From Pedobacter cryotolerans (GTDB lineage Bacteria > Bacteroidota > Bacteroidia > Sphingobacteriales > Sphingobacteriaceae): DNA of 64,000 bases. The number at the start of each line of letters is the position of its first letter. Position 1 is the stretch's first letter. Position numbers and translations under genes: made by a program. The stretch lies in assembly GCF_005116475.1 (NCBI RefSeq), contig NZ_SWBO01000010.1:62001-126000 (forward strand), given 5' to 3'. A model generated the notes under the pieces. The model was not told the DNA's origin and searched no databases. It worked only from the letters and a program-made list of their open reading frames with translations. Below, in pieces: positions 41,025 through 49,225 of this stretch.

Positions 41025-41801
41025 TTACTTCTTGTGGCTAAATAACCAAGGCATTAACTCTGGTTCGGCAAAAGTGCTATCCCAACTGTTATGGTTTGCT
41101 TTTGGGTAAATGGTGTATTTGGGCTCATAACCTAACTTTCTTAATTCTCTAAAAACACTATAGGTTAACTGCGGATTTACCACATCATCTAAGCCACCAT
41201 GAAAAATCCAAAGTGGTACGTTTTTGTATTTTTTAGCATTTGCAGGATTATCGCCGCCACAAATTGAAAATGCTGCAGCAAAAGTTTTTGGTTTACGTCT
41301 TAAAATTTCAAAAGTTCCCATGCCACCCATAGATAAGCCTCCAACGTAAATTTGGTTTTGCGCTACAAAAGGTTTTTTGAAAAATTCATCGGTAAACTGT
41401 AAAACCAAATTCATTGATTTGGTAGGTTCGCCACCTTTTACAAAATTGAAAAAACGCTTATTACTTACCGTTTCAATTTCTACATTTGCCCAATAACTAT
41501 CTTCGGCACATTGTGGAAATATAACAATTGACGGGTGGTTTTTACGATAGTTATCAGATAGAAATAGCTTTCCTCCATTTGCTAATTGCTTTTGGTTGTC
41601 GTTACCACTCTCGCCTCTGCCATGCAAAAACAAAACCACAGGGTATTGTTTTTTGGCATCAAAATTTTCTGGATATAAAATTCTGTACTTTAAGGTATCA
41701 GTACCGAGTACGAAACTTTGCTTTTCATATTTGCTTAAATCTTGCGCAAAGGCTGATGAAATGAGTAAACAAAGCGTGAATATGATTGATATTTTTTTCA
41801 T
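41025..41801 (-). CDS. Exported alpha/beta hydrolase, esterase-like
   Basis: The ATG at 41801 opens a signal peptide (KKISIIFTLCLLISSAFAQ); in-frame codons before it are heptamer-array sequence. A 258-residue esterase with YPVVLFLHGRGESGND (oxyanion side), the nucleophile in YVGGLSMGGMGTFEI (GxSxG), Asp in LWIFHGGLDDVVNP and His in YPKANHNSWDSTF. The fold is the poly-3-hydroxybutyrate depolymerase/feruloyl esterase type. Last gene of the minus-strand glucan locus; it may remove acyl groups from the glycan. Substrate is not known. Confidence 0.88.
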   Translation of the reverse strand: MKKISIIFTLCLLISSAFAQDLSKYEKQSFVLGTDTLKYRILYPENFDAKKQYPVVLFLHGRGESGNDNQKQLANGGKLFLSDNYRKNHPSIVIFPQCAEDSYWANVEIETVSNKRFFNFVKGGEPTKSMNLVLQFTDEFFKKPFVAQNQIYVGGLSMGGMGTFEILRRKPKTFAAAFSICGGDNPANAKKYKNVPLWIFHGGLDDVVNPQLTYSVFRELRKLGYEPKYTIYPKANHNSWDSTFAEPELMPWLFSHKK

Positions 41802-41803
41802 TG

Positions 41804-41880
41804 TTTTGAGATTTGAGACATTAGATGTGAGATTTGAGACCTTCCGCCTTCCAACCCTCAACCTTTTGCCTTATTTAACC
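41804..41880. repeat. Eleven-unit degenerate array, 7 bp period, between esterase and GH3 genes
   Basis: In one register: TTTTGAG, ATTTGAG, ACATTAG, ATGTGAG, ATTTGAG, ACCTTCC, GCCTTCC, AACCCTC, AACCTTT, TGCCTTA, TTTAACC. The unit type switches halfway without loss of phase. The last units run through the bglX stop codon (41871-41873). Confidence 0.8.
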
Positions 41881-44168
41881 AATTTAAAATCTACCTCCTT
41901 AACATCTCTAACATTTGGACCAACAAAAACTTTAAAATCACCAGCTTCGGCAACAAACTTTAAATCGCTATTAAAGAATTTTAAATCTTCTTCCGTAATG
42001 TTAAAAGTAACCACTTTGCTTTCGCCAGGTTGTAAACTAATTTTTTGGAAACCTTTTAATTCTTTAACCGGTCTTGTGCTAGTTCCAACCAAGTCACGAG
42101 TATATAATTGAACAATTTCTTCGCCGGCAACTTTACCCGTATTGGTAATAGTTACATAAGCAGTTAATTTTTGTTCAGGTTTTAAAGTGTTACTGCTTAA
42201 TTTAAAGTTGCTGTAATCAAATGTAGTATAGCTTAAGCCATAACCGAAAGGATATAAAGGTTCGTTGCTCACATCTAAATAATTAGAGCGGAAACGGAAA
42301 AACCATTTCTCATCTGCCAACGGGCGACCAGTATTTTTATGGCTGTAATACAATGGCACTTGACCAACATTTTGAGGAAAAGTAACCGTTAATTTTCCAG
42401 AAGGATTTGCATCACCAAATAAAACATCGCCTATGGCTTTTGCAGCTTCAACACCGCCAAACCAAACGTTTAAAATTGCTGGTACGTTTTCACTTTCCCA
42501 TTTTAAAGTCATGGGGCGACCAGCAAATAATACCAAAACTACAGGTTTGCCAGTTTTAAGTAAGGCTGCTAATAATTTTTTCTGCGTTTCTGGAATACCG
42601 ATATCAGTTCTGCTAGAGCTTTCCCCACTCATTTCAGAAGCTTCGCCCAAGGCAGCCACAATTACATCAGCTTTATTAGCAGTTTTTACCGCTTCTTCAA
42701 TTATTTCTTCTTCAGAACGGTTATCTCTAGGAATATCTCTACCGTGTGCAGTAGCATAAGTTTGTTGGTTTGCATCAGCAATTAAATTTGAGCCTAATGC
42801 ATGAATAATTTTTACATTTTTACCAGCAACCTCAGTTAAACCTTGTAAAAGTGTTGGTATTTTAGACATATCAGCGTTTACGCTCCAAGTACCAGGCATA
42901 TTACTAGCTGTATTTGCCAAAGGGCCAATTAGAGCAATTGTTCCAGATCTTTTTAAAGGTAAAGTTTGGTTATCATTTTTTAATAATACGAAAGTTTTAG
43001 CTGCGGTTTCTCTGGCAAATTTTAAGTTTTCAGGCGTTAAGATTTCGTTTTTAGCACGTTCTTCGCTGCAGTACCTAAAAGGATCATCAAACAAACCTAA
43101 TTTGTATTTAGCTTCCAAAATTAAACGGCAAGCATTGTCTATTTGTGTAATTGCTACTTTACCTTCTTTAACAGATTGTTTTAAAGTAGTTAAATACCCT
43201 TCGCTTACCATATCCATATCTGTACCAGCTTTAAGCGATAGGGCCGAAACGGTTTTTAAATCGCCTAAACCATGGTTTATCAATTCGCTAACACCAGTAT
43301 AATCTGAAGCTACAAAACCTTTAAAGCCCCATTGTTTACGTAAAACATCAGTTAATAACCATTTATTAGCTGTTGCAGGCACGCCGTTAATGTCGTTAAA
43401 AGAAACCATGATACTACCAGCGCCTGCATCTAAAGCAGCTTTGTAAGGAGGCAAATATTCATTATACATTCTATCTAAACTCATATCGGTAGTGTTGTAA
43501 TCTCTACCAGCTTCTGAGGCTCCGTATAAAGCAAAGTGTTTTACGCAAGCCATAAGTGTATTATTTGCAGCTAAATCATTGCCTTGGTAGCCTCTTACCA
43601 TTACTTTAGCAATTTGAGAACCCAAATAAGTATCTTCTCCACTTCCTTCTGCAATTCTTCCCCAACGGGCATCACGAGCAATATCTACCATAGGTGAGAA
43701 AGTCCAGTTTAAGCCATCGGCACTTGCTTCTTGTGCTGCAACACGGGCAGTTTTTTCTATTAAGGGCAAATCCCAACTTGCAGCTAAAGCTAAAGGAATT
43801 GGAAAAGTAGTTTTATAACCGTGTATCACATCCTGACCAAAAATTAAAGGAATTTTCAATCTACTTTTCATGGCAATTTCTTGCGTTTTGCGAATTTTAG
43901 CCGGGGTTGTCATGCTAAAAATGCCACCAACGTTACCTTTTGCAATTTTCGATTCAATAGCTGTACTCACTGCAGAGCCAGTATTAGCTTCGCCACCAGT
44001 AACTAAATTTAACTGTCCTATTTTTTCATCAATTGTCATTTTAGACATTAAAGAATTGATGAATGTGTTCATTTTTTGCTGTGCAGGATTTACTGCTTTC
44101 TTTTGTTGGGCAAAACCAGTGTTAAATGTAAATGCGGCAATTACGAGTAGGAAATTAATTTTTTTCAT
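41871..44168 (-). CDS. bglX: Beta-glucosidase, GH3
   Basis: A 765-residue exported enzyme with signal peptide (KKINFLLVIAAFTFNTGFAQ), the GH3 N-terminal barrel (MTIDEKIGQLNLV, PLIFGQDVIHGYKTTFPIPL, ARDARWGRIAEGSGEDTYLG), the nucleophile Asp in GFKGFVASDYTGVSEL, the C-terminal domain with GEASEMSGESSSRTDIGIP (acid/base region) and an Fn3-like tail (VTITNTGKVAGEEIVQLYTR). BglX type by layout. In this locus it should split glucose from beta-glucan oligosaccharides in the periplasm. Confidence 0.95.
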   Translation of the reverse strand: MKKINFLLVIAAFTFNTGFAQQKKAVNPAQQKMNTFINSLMSKMTIDEKIGQLNLVTGGEANTGSAVSTAIESKIAKGNVGGIFSMTTPAKIRKTQEIAMKSRLKIPLIFGQDVIHGYKTTFPIPLALAASWDLPLIEKTARVAAQEASADGLNWTFSPMVDIARDARWGRIAEGSGEDTYLGSQIAKVMVRGYQGNDLAANNTLMACVKHFALYGASEAGRDYNTTDMSLDRMYNEYLPPYKAALDAGAGSIMVSFNDINGVPATANKWLLTDVLRKQWGFKGFVASDYTGVSELINHGLGDLKTVSALSLKAGTDMDMVSEGYLTTLKQSVKEGKVAITQIDNACRLILEAKYKLGLFDDPFRYCSEERAKNEILTPENLKFARETAAKTFVLLKNDNQTLPLKRSGTIALIGPLANTASNMPGTWSVNADMSKIPTLLQGLTEVAGKNVKIIHALGSNLIADANQQTYATAHGRDIPRDNRSEEEIIEEAVKTANKADVIVAALGEASEMSGESSSRTDIGIPETQKKLLAALLKTGKPVVLVLFAGRPMTLKWESENVPAILNVWFGGVEAAKAIGDVLFGDANPSGKLTVTFPQNVGQVPLYYSHKNTGRPLADEKWFFRFRSNYLDVSNEPLYPFGYGLSYTTFDYSNFKLSSNTLKPEQKLTAYVTITNTGKVAGEEIVQLYTRDLVGTSTRPVKELKGFQKISLQPGESKVVTFNITEEDLKFFNSDLKFVAEAGDFKVFVGPNVRDVKEVDFKLVK

Positions 44169-44191
44169 TTGTATGTATTTTATTCGATATT

Positions 44192-45175
44192 CTATTTTTT
44201 GCTTGAGCTAAAATTCACCTGTTCGAAGTCGAAATTATGCTCTTTTTCTAATTTATATTCATTTAAATACGGTGAGTAAGTTTTAATATTAACCGTATTC
44301 TTTTTAAAGTTAAGATAGATAATCCTTAAAAAACCATTGCCACCTTTTACAGATCCCTTAACACCTTCTTGGTAATTGGCTAACATTTGGTAAACTGGAA
44401 GTCCGGCATCATTTGTACTGGTAAGTGTACCAACGCCACCGTTTAAAATGTGTCCAGAAAATACAAAACGTACATTAGCATTTTTACGAATAAGCTTCTC
44501 CCAAATTTGCTCGCCATCATTTACCGCTTTTTCGCCAGTGTCTTTACCAACACCATAAGCTTGTGGTCTCCAATTATCACCTTCGCCAATTCGGGTATTA
44601 TCGCTGTACATGTAAGCATGTGTATTTACAATTGCTAACCTGTCTGGGTGTTTTGCTAATATTTCATTTGCCCAGGTTAAAACTTCATTCCTCGGGCCAA
44701 ACTCTAAGGTGATAGCTATCCATTTTACTTTTCCGGTGTTTAACAGAAAATAGGCATTGTCAAGTTTTTGAGGTTCAAATGTTCCGCCGAAATAGCTTTG
44801 TTTAGCAAAATCTGCAAAGGGGAAATAGGTGTTAAAAATTGTACTGTTCCTAACATCAGCAAATTTACCTACTGCACTACCCATATCGTGATTACCAACG
44901 GCCAAAACATAAGGAACCTTATTGTCTATTTTAGAAAAATTATCTTTTACAACTTGCCATTCTTTATCGTTGTTATTTTGCGTTAAATCTCCCTGTTGCA
45001 AAACAAAGTTGATGTTTTTTGCATTACTGGCCACCCAATTAAGCTGCGATTCCATTATTTCTGGATACTTTTCTGCATAAGTTTGGGTGTCTGGTAATAA
45101 CACAATTCTCGCTTTTTGGCTACAAGAAGCAAGTATCAAACTAAACAAAAAGATGAAATATATTTTTCTATCCAT
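44192..45175 (-). CDS. Metallophosphoesterase lipoprotein
   Basis: A 327-residue calcineurin-like phosphoesterase with lipobox LASC (Cys at residue 18). Metal motifs are visible in order: RIVLLPDTQTYAEKYPEIM (D-x-Q variant of DxH), FVLQQGDLTQNN (GD), VLAVGNHDMGS (GNHD) and VFSGHILNGG (GH). It is exported and probably faces the periplasm or surface. It lies in the middle of the glucan locus, 1 base after the GH144 gene. This suggests removal of a phosphate-containing substituent from the glycan, which is inference. Confidence 0.9.
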   Translation of the reverse strand: MDRKIYFIFLFSLILASCSQKARIVLLPDTQTYAEKYPEIMESQLNWVASNAKNINFVLQQGDLTQNNNDKEWQVVKDNFSKIDNKVPYVLAVGNHDMGSAVGKFADVRNSTIFNTYFPFADFAKQSYFGGTFEPQKLDNAYFLLNTGKVKWIAITLEFGPRNEVLTWANEILAKHPDRLAIVNTHAYMYSDNTRIGEGDNWRPQAYGVGKDTGEKAVNDGEQIWEKLIRKNANVRFVFSGHILNGGVGTLTSTNDAGLPVYQMLANYQEGVKGSVKGGNGFLRIIYLNFKKNTVNIKTYSPYLNEYKLEKEHNFDFEQVNFSSSKK

Positions 45176-45176
45176 T

Positions 45177-46517
45177 TTATATTTTCGGACTTTCGAAACC
45201 TAATTTTTTTAAACCTGTTTTAATTTCTGGAGCACTCATAAATAAGTTCCAAAGTAAACCAGTTCTGCCATTTTCAATCATTACCACAATTGGACCTTGA
45301 TCTATACCAATGTAACGTTTAGGGTACCAGTTAGCAGTTTCGCTATAAGCATCATAAAATCCAAATTCTCCCCAAACTTTGTCGCCCATATTTTCATATA
45401 AGTGTCTAATCATTTGCATGCTTTCTTTAGGTGCATAAGGATAAGATGATAAAGCAGCAGTTGGGCTAATTACACCTTTATCTTCTCCTTCTGATGGCAT
45501 GTGTGCAGCATATCCTTTTACCGAATAACTTGCAGTTAAACCCCAAGAGTTTGCTCCATAACCTTTAAAGCCTTTCGGATTTGCGATTGCGTAATCGTAA
45601 TTAATTAAAGTATGGCTTTTGTTCTCTTCCCAATAATCCGCATACTTATCTTTTAATCCCTTTGGATTTAAGCCTAAGTACGAATAGTGTGCCCAAAAAA
45701 GAGGGCCAACGTTTTGTCCAACTACATTATGTTTTAACTTAACCGGATGACCATACATAGAAAAGCTGGTATTTATTGCCCCACTTTTAGCCCAACCTTG
45801 ATGGTAAACGGCTGCAGGTACGCCATGGGTAGGAGAGCAAGCCGCCATAACGTAAGTAATTAAACATTCGTTGTAACCGGTAATGGCAAAATTCATTTTC
45901 CAGCCAGTGTTCGGCGACCAGTGCCAGTACAAAACATTTTGATTATTTTGGCGGAAGAAGTTCCATTCTATTCCTTTCCAAAGTTCATCCGCTTTGCGGG
46001 CTAATTCTTTTTCTTCGGCATTGCCATTTGCATAATATTGACGCACACAAACCAAAGCTTGAGCTAAGAATGAAGTTTCTACCAAATCACCAGCATCATC
46101 ATTTTTACCAAATGCTTTTGCTTTTCCAGAGGGATGCATCCAATGCGCCCAAACACCATGAAATCGATCAGCTTTTGCTAAAAAATCTAATCCTTTTTTA
46201 AGGTGATCGTATCCTTGCTTTTTAGTAATAAATTTACGTTCGATGGCAACAATAGTTCCCATTATGCCAAAACCACTAGCTCCTGTTGCAATGATATCTT
46301 TATCATTAGAAGGATAAATATTGTCACTGTGGTAACGCTCTCTGGAAAGTCCAGAAATAGGTTCTGCACCCTCATAAAAGTACTTGTAAGTTTGTTTTTG
46401 AACTAAGGTTAGTAATTGATCATCTGTTAATTTTTTTTGAGATGCTACATTAGTTTTTTGTTGTGTACCGCAGCTACTTAGAATAACGAAAAGGGAGATT
46501 GTATATAAAAATTTCAT
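45177..46517 (-). CDS. Glucoamylase-family lipoprotein, GH144-like beta-1,2-glucanase
   Basis: A 446-residue lipoprotein (lipobox LSSC, Cys at about 16) of the PF10091 alpha/alpha-barrel family, which in Bacteroidota includes GH144 endo-beta-1,2-glucanases. Signature segments: LLTLVQKQTYKYFYEGAEPI, GFGIMGTIVAIERKFI, LVETSFLAQALVCVRQYY, LYWHWSPNTGWKMNFAITGY NE, GVISPTAALSSYPYAPKESM and AIDQ-like IDQGPIVVMIENGRTGLLWN. It is paralogous to the protein encoded just upstream (46530). GH144 assignment is by similarity; catalytic residues were not assigned. Confidence 0.88.
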   Translation of the reverse strand: MKFLYTISLFVILSSCGTQQKTNVASQKKLTDDQLLTLVQKQTYKYFYEGAEPISGLSRERYHSDNIYPSNDKDIIATGASGFGIMGTIVAIERKFITKKQGYDHLKKGLDFLAKADRFHGVWAHWMHPSGKAKAFGKNDDAGDLVETSFLAQALVCVRQYYANGNAEEKELARKADELWKGIEWNFFRQNNQNVLYWHWSPNTGWKMNFAITGYNECLITYVMAACSPTHGVPAAVYHQGWAKSGAINTSFSMYGHPVKLKHNVVGQNVGPLFWAHYSYLGLNPKGLKDKYADYWEENKSHTLINYDYAIANPKGFKGYGANSWGLTASYSVKGYAAHMPSEGEDKGVISPTAALSSYPYAPKESMQMIRHLYENMGDKVWGEFGFYDAYSETANWYPKRYIGIDQGPIVVMIENGRTGLLWNLFMSAPEIKTGLKKLGFESPKI

Positions 46518-46529
46518 TGGTGTGTTGTG

Positions 46530-48200
46530 TTATAGGTTTGGACTCGTGAAGCCTAAATTTTTCATTCCTGTTTTAACTTCAGGAGCACTCATAAAAAGAT
46601 TCCATAATAATTTACTACGATGATTTTCTATCATTATGATAATTGGTCCTTGATCAATTGCTAAATGAGAACTTGCAAACCATGGTTCGTTCAACGCAAA
46701 TGCATCAACAAAACCATATTCTTTCCAAATTTTATCACCTAATTTATAATAAAAAAACTTTAGTGCTTGCATTGATTCGGTAGGTGTATACGGAAAAGAA
46801 GATAATGCAGCAGTAGGCGAAATTACTCCTCTGTCATTTGTTGGAGAATTTGCACCATATCCGTTAGGAATATCACTTGCAGTTAAACCCCAACAATCGG
46901 CACTATAGCCTGTATGTTTTGCGGGGTTTGCTACACAATAATTATAATTGATTAAAGTATGTGCTTTTGTTTGAGTTTCGTAATTAGCATACGCATCAAC
47001 CAATCCATTAGGATTAATACCTAAAAATGAATAGTGCTCTAAAAACAATGGGCCACCATTGGCAGTACCTAAAGGCAGTTGAACGCCATAATAAGTGTTT
47101 CCATTTCTCATCGCTCCATTTCTAGCCCAACCTTGGTCGTATACTGATTTAGGGATAGAAGAAGTAGGAGAAGAAGCTGCCATTACGTAAGTTATTAAAC
47201 ATTCATTCCATCCTTGTACAGGTAAATTCATTTCCCAAGCATTTGTTGGGCTCCAATGCCAGTATAAAGTGTTGCTGTTGTCTTTTCTAAACCAAGCCCA
47301 TTCTACACCATTATAAATCGCATTAATATCAGCTCTTAAAGTCGTTTCAGCCGCATCATTGCCAGCAAAATACTGCCTTGCAGTAATTAATCCTGACATT
47401 AAAAAAGAAGTTTCGACCAAATCTGCACCATTATCTTTTGCACTAAAAGGAAGAGTTGCACCTGTATTTCCGTCCATCCAATGCGAATAAGCCCCATGAT
47501 GTCTGGTTGCTTTGTTTTTTAAGAAATCTACAATTTTTTGTAATCGGGCTAAGCCTTCTGCTTTGGTAATAAAGCCACGGTGTATGCCTGTGATAATTGC
47601 CATGACCCCAAATCCAGAACCACCAGAGGTTACAGTATTGCCAGAGGTATTTCTTTCTCTAGCCATTCCGCTAACGGGATGTGCAAAATCCCAAAAATAT
47701 TTAAATGTTTGTTTTTGAACGAGTGTTAAAAGTTCTTCATCAGTTATTCGTGGGAATTTATCAGTATCATTTAATCCACTTATTAGATTAATGTTAACAG
47801 GGTTGATTAATCTTCCGCCAGTTGATGATTTTAAATTATTATTAATAGCAAGCGTATAACTTGTAAATGAGTTCAGGTCTAATTGTGGAGTAATATTTAA
47901 AGTTTTATCTCCATTTGAAAGTGTTGCAGTAGTAGTGATATTATTTCCAGATGCATCTGTTAAAAGGATGCCAGTTGTTATAGTTGCAGGATTAATTGCT
48001 TCGGTAAAATTAAATTTGATGACAGGTTTTAGATTTAGACCTGTATATTTCAAGGTGCCATTGTTGGCATCGTTTACAGTAAACGAGAGAGAAGTGTCAG
48101 TACTTTTTGTGGTTTCTGTTGTATTCTTTTTACAAGCAGTTACAAAAAAAAAGGAGAGGGCTATTGAAAATATGGTAAAGGTTCTGCAGCTCATTTTCAT
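46530..48200 (-). CDS. GH144-like glucanase with N-terminal Ig-like domain
   Basis: The ATG at 48200 gives a lipoprotein signal ending FVTACKK; in-frame residues before it are implausible. The 556-residue product has a Big_5/SbsA-type Ig-like domain (FTVNDANNGTLKYTGLNLKP to about residue 140) and then a PF10091 domain closely matching the neighbour (LVQKQTFKYFWDFAHPVSGM, LVETSFLMSGLITARQYF, LYWHWSPTNAWEMNLPVQGW, GVISPTAALSSFPYTPTESM, AIDQGPIIIMIENHRSKLLW). Two paralogues in tandem may divide surface and periplasmic work. It lies after the terminator-like hairpin at 48248. Confidence 0.88.
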   Translation of the reverse strand: MKMSCRTFTIFSIALSFFFVTACKKNTTETTKSTDTSLSFTVNDANNGTLKYTGLNLKPVIKFNFTEAINPATITTGILLTDASGNNITTTATLSNGDKTLNITPQLDLNSFTSYTLAINNNLKSSTGGRLINPVNINLISGLNDTDKFPRITDEELLTLVQKQTFKYFWDFAHPVSGMARERNTSGNTVTSGGSGFGVMAIITGIHRGFITKAEGLARLQKIVDFLKNKATRHHGAYSHWMDGNTGATLPFSAKDNGADLVETSFLMSGLITARQYFAGNDAAETTLRADINAIYNGVEWAWFRKDNSNTLYWHWSPTNAWEMNLPVQGWNECLITYVMAASSPTSSIPKSVYDQGWARNGAMRNGNTYYGVQLPLGTANGGPLFLEHYSFLGINPNGLVDAYANYETQTKAHTLINYNYCVANPAKHTGYSADCWGLTASDIPNGYGANSPTNDRGVISPTAALSSFPYTPTESMQALKFFYYKLGDKIWKEYGFVDAFALNEPWFASSHLAIDQGPIIIMIENHRSKLLWNLFMSAPEVKTGMKNLGFTSPNL

Positions 48201-48214
48201 AAGAGTTGTGTTTT

Positions 48215-48234
48215 TCACCCCTAAATAGGGGTGA
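48215..48234. repeat. Perfect inverted repeat before the GH144 gene
   Basis: TCACCCCTA-AA-TAGGGGTGA: a 9 bp stem just upstream of the start at 48200. It is similar in C-rich/G-rich style to the stop-codon palindromes and may be a degenerate copy of them or a control site. Confidence 0.5.
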
Positions 48235-48247
48235 TGAAGAAAAGAAA

Positions 48248-48274
48248 GCACAGTGCCACAAGGACACTGTGCTT
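48248..48274 (-). terminator. Terminator-like hairpin after LamG lipoprotein gene
   Basis: The stem GCACAGTG/CACTGTGC (extended to AAGCACAGTG/CACTGTGCTT on the minus strand) with a 9-base loop, followed on the minus strand by TTCTTTTCTTC. It could reduce transcription from susCD into the hydrolase genes. Confidence 0.65.
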
Positions 48275-48279
48275 AAGAA

Positions 48280-49206
48280 TTATTTGCCTGCTAAACCAAG
48301 GTTATAAAGGGCTTTAATGTTTGCATCAGGTAAATCAATGTTGTAAACTCTTAACTCATCAATTTTACCAGTCATGGCTGCAAAACTAACATCTGTATTA
48401 ACTGTTTTACCAGGAATAGTATTGTAGTTACCGCCGATAATAATTTCTCCTGGCTCGTAAGCTTTAAATAAATTATTACCTGTACCTCTGCTCGGGAATG
48501 CACCAGCTTTAACACCGTTAATCCAAATATGGAAGAAACCAGTTGTACCGTTATAAGTAAGCAAAAGATGTATCCATTTGTTGGCCTCTAATTTTGGTGT
48601 AATGTAAGGAACATAGTTAGGCATACCAGGGCTATCTCTTTGTGTATTGATATTGTCTTGAGTACCACCACCAATTGTAGTAAAAGTTGGTTGTACTTTA
48701 AGGTTATCAAAGTTTGTAGCAGGATAAGATTGCGTATTTAAAGCGAAGTTAATACTTCCATTAAAAATACCTGGTCTAGCCAATTGAAAAATCATAGTAC
48801 GTTTAGAGCCATTGTTTAAAACTTGTACCCACTCGCTAATGGTAAAACTTTTTAAAGCATCGGTTTTAAATGCATTTAACTGTGTGCCGAAGTAAAGGTA
48901 ACCGCCAGTTAATGATAATGCTTGACCTTTTACGCCGCCAGCAACTAATGCATCATTTGCGGTAGATGTTGGTGCAGTATTACTTTTGGTTTCATTCTTA
49001 TTTGCATCAAAGTTCCAATAAGCTACCAAGTTGTTTGGATAAATTTCATCAGAGCTAGTATAGCCATCAATTTTACCTTCGTATGTAGCTGAAGATACAT
49101 CTGGTAAATTGTTAGGGTTACCATCTTTTTTACAAGACGATAATACCGTAGCTGATAGTGAAAGAGCCACAACACAGCTATTAATATATAATTTTGATAA
49201 TTTCAT
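48280..49206 (-). CDS. LamG-domain lipoprotein, probable surface glycan-binding protein
   Basis: A 308-residue lipoprotein (lipobox LSSC then KKDGN). After a short spacer comes a concanavalin-like LamG domain: NNLVAYWNFDANKNETKSN, GVKGQALSLTGGYLYFGTQL, SFTISEWVQVLNNGSKRTMI, WIHLLLTYNGTTGFFHIWIN GVK, IIIGGNYNTIPGK and MTGKIDELRVYNIDLPDANI. Placed directly after susD, where loci usually encode the surface glycan-binding protein. Ligand by context is the same glucan; no direct evidence. Confidence 0.85.
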   Translation of the reverse strand: MKLSKLYINSCVVALSLSATVLSSCKKDGNPNNLPDVSSATYEGKIDGYTSSDEIYPNNLVAYWNFDANKNETKSNTAPTSTANDALVAGGVKGQALSLTGGYLYFGTQLNAFKTDALKSFTISEWVQVLNNGSKRTMIFQLARPGIFNGSINFALNTQSYPATNFDNLKVQPTFTTIGGGTQDNINTQRDSPGMPNYVPYITPKLEANKWIHLLLTYNGTTGFFHIWINGVKAGAFPSRGTGNNLFKAYEPGEIIIGGNYNTIPGKTVNTDVSFAAMTGKIDELRVYNIDLPDANIKALYNLGLAGK

Positions 49207-49225
49207 TTTCTTGTTACATTAAAGA

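Noticed and set aside
48201-48251. 17-codon extension of the second GH144-like protein
   Set aside because: It passes through two hairpins, and the lipoprotein signal begins at 48200.
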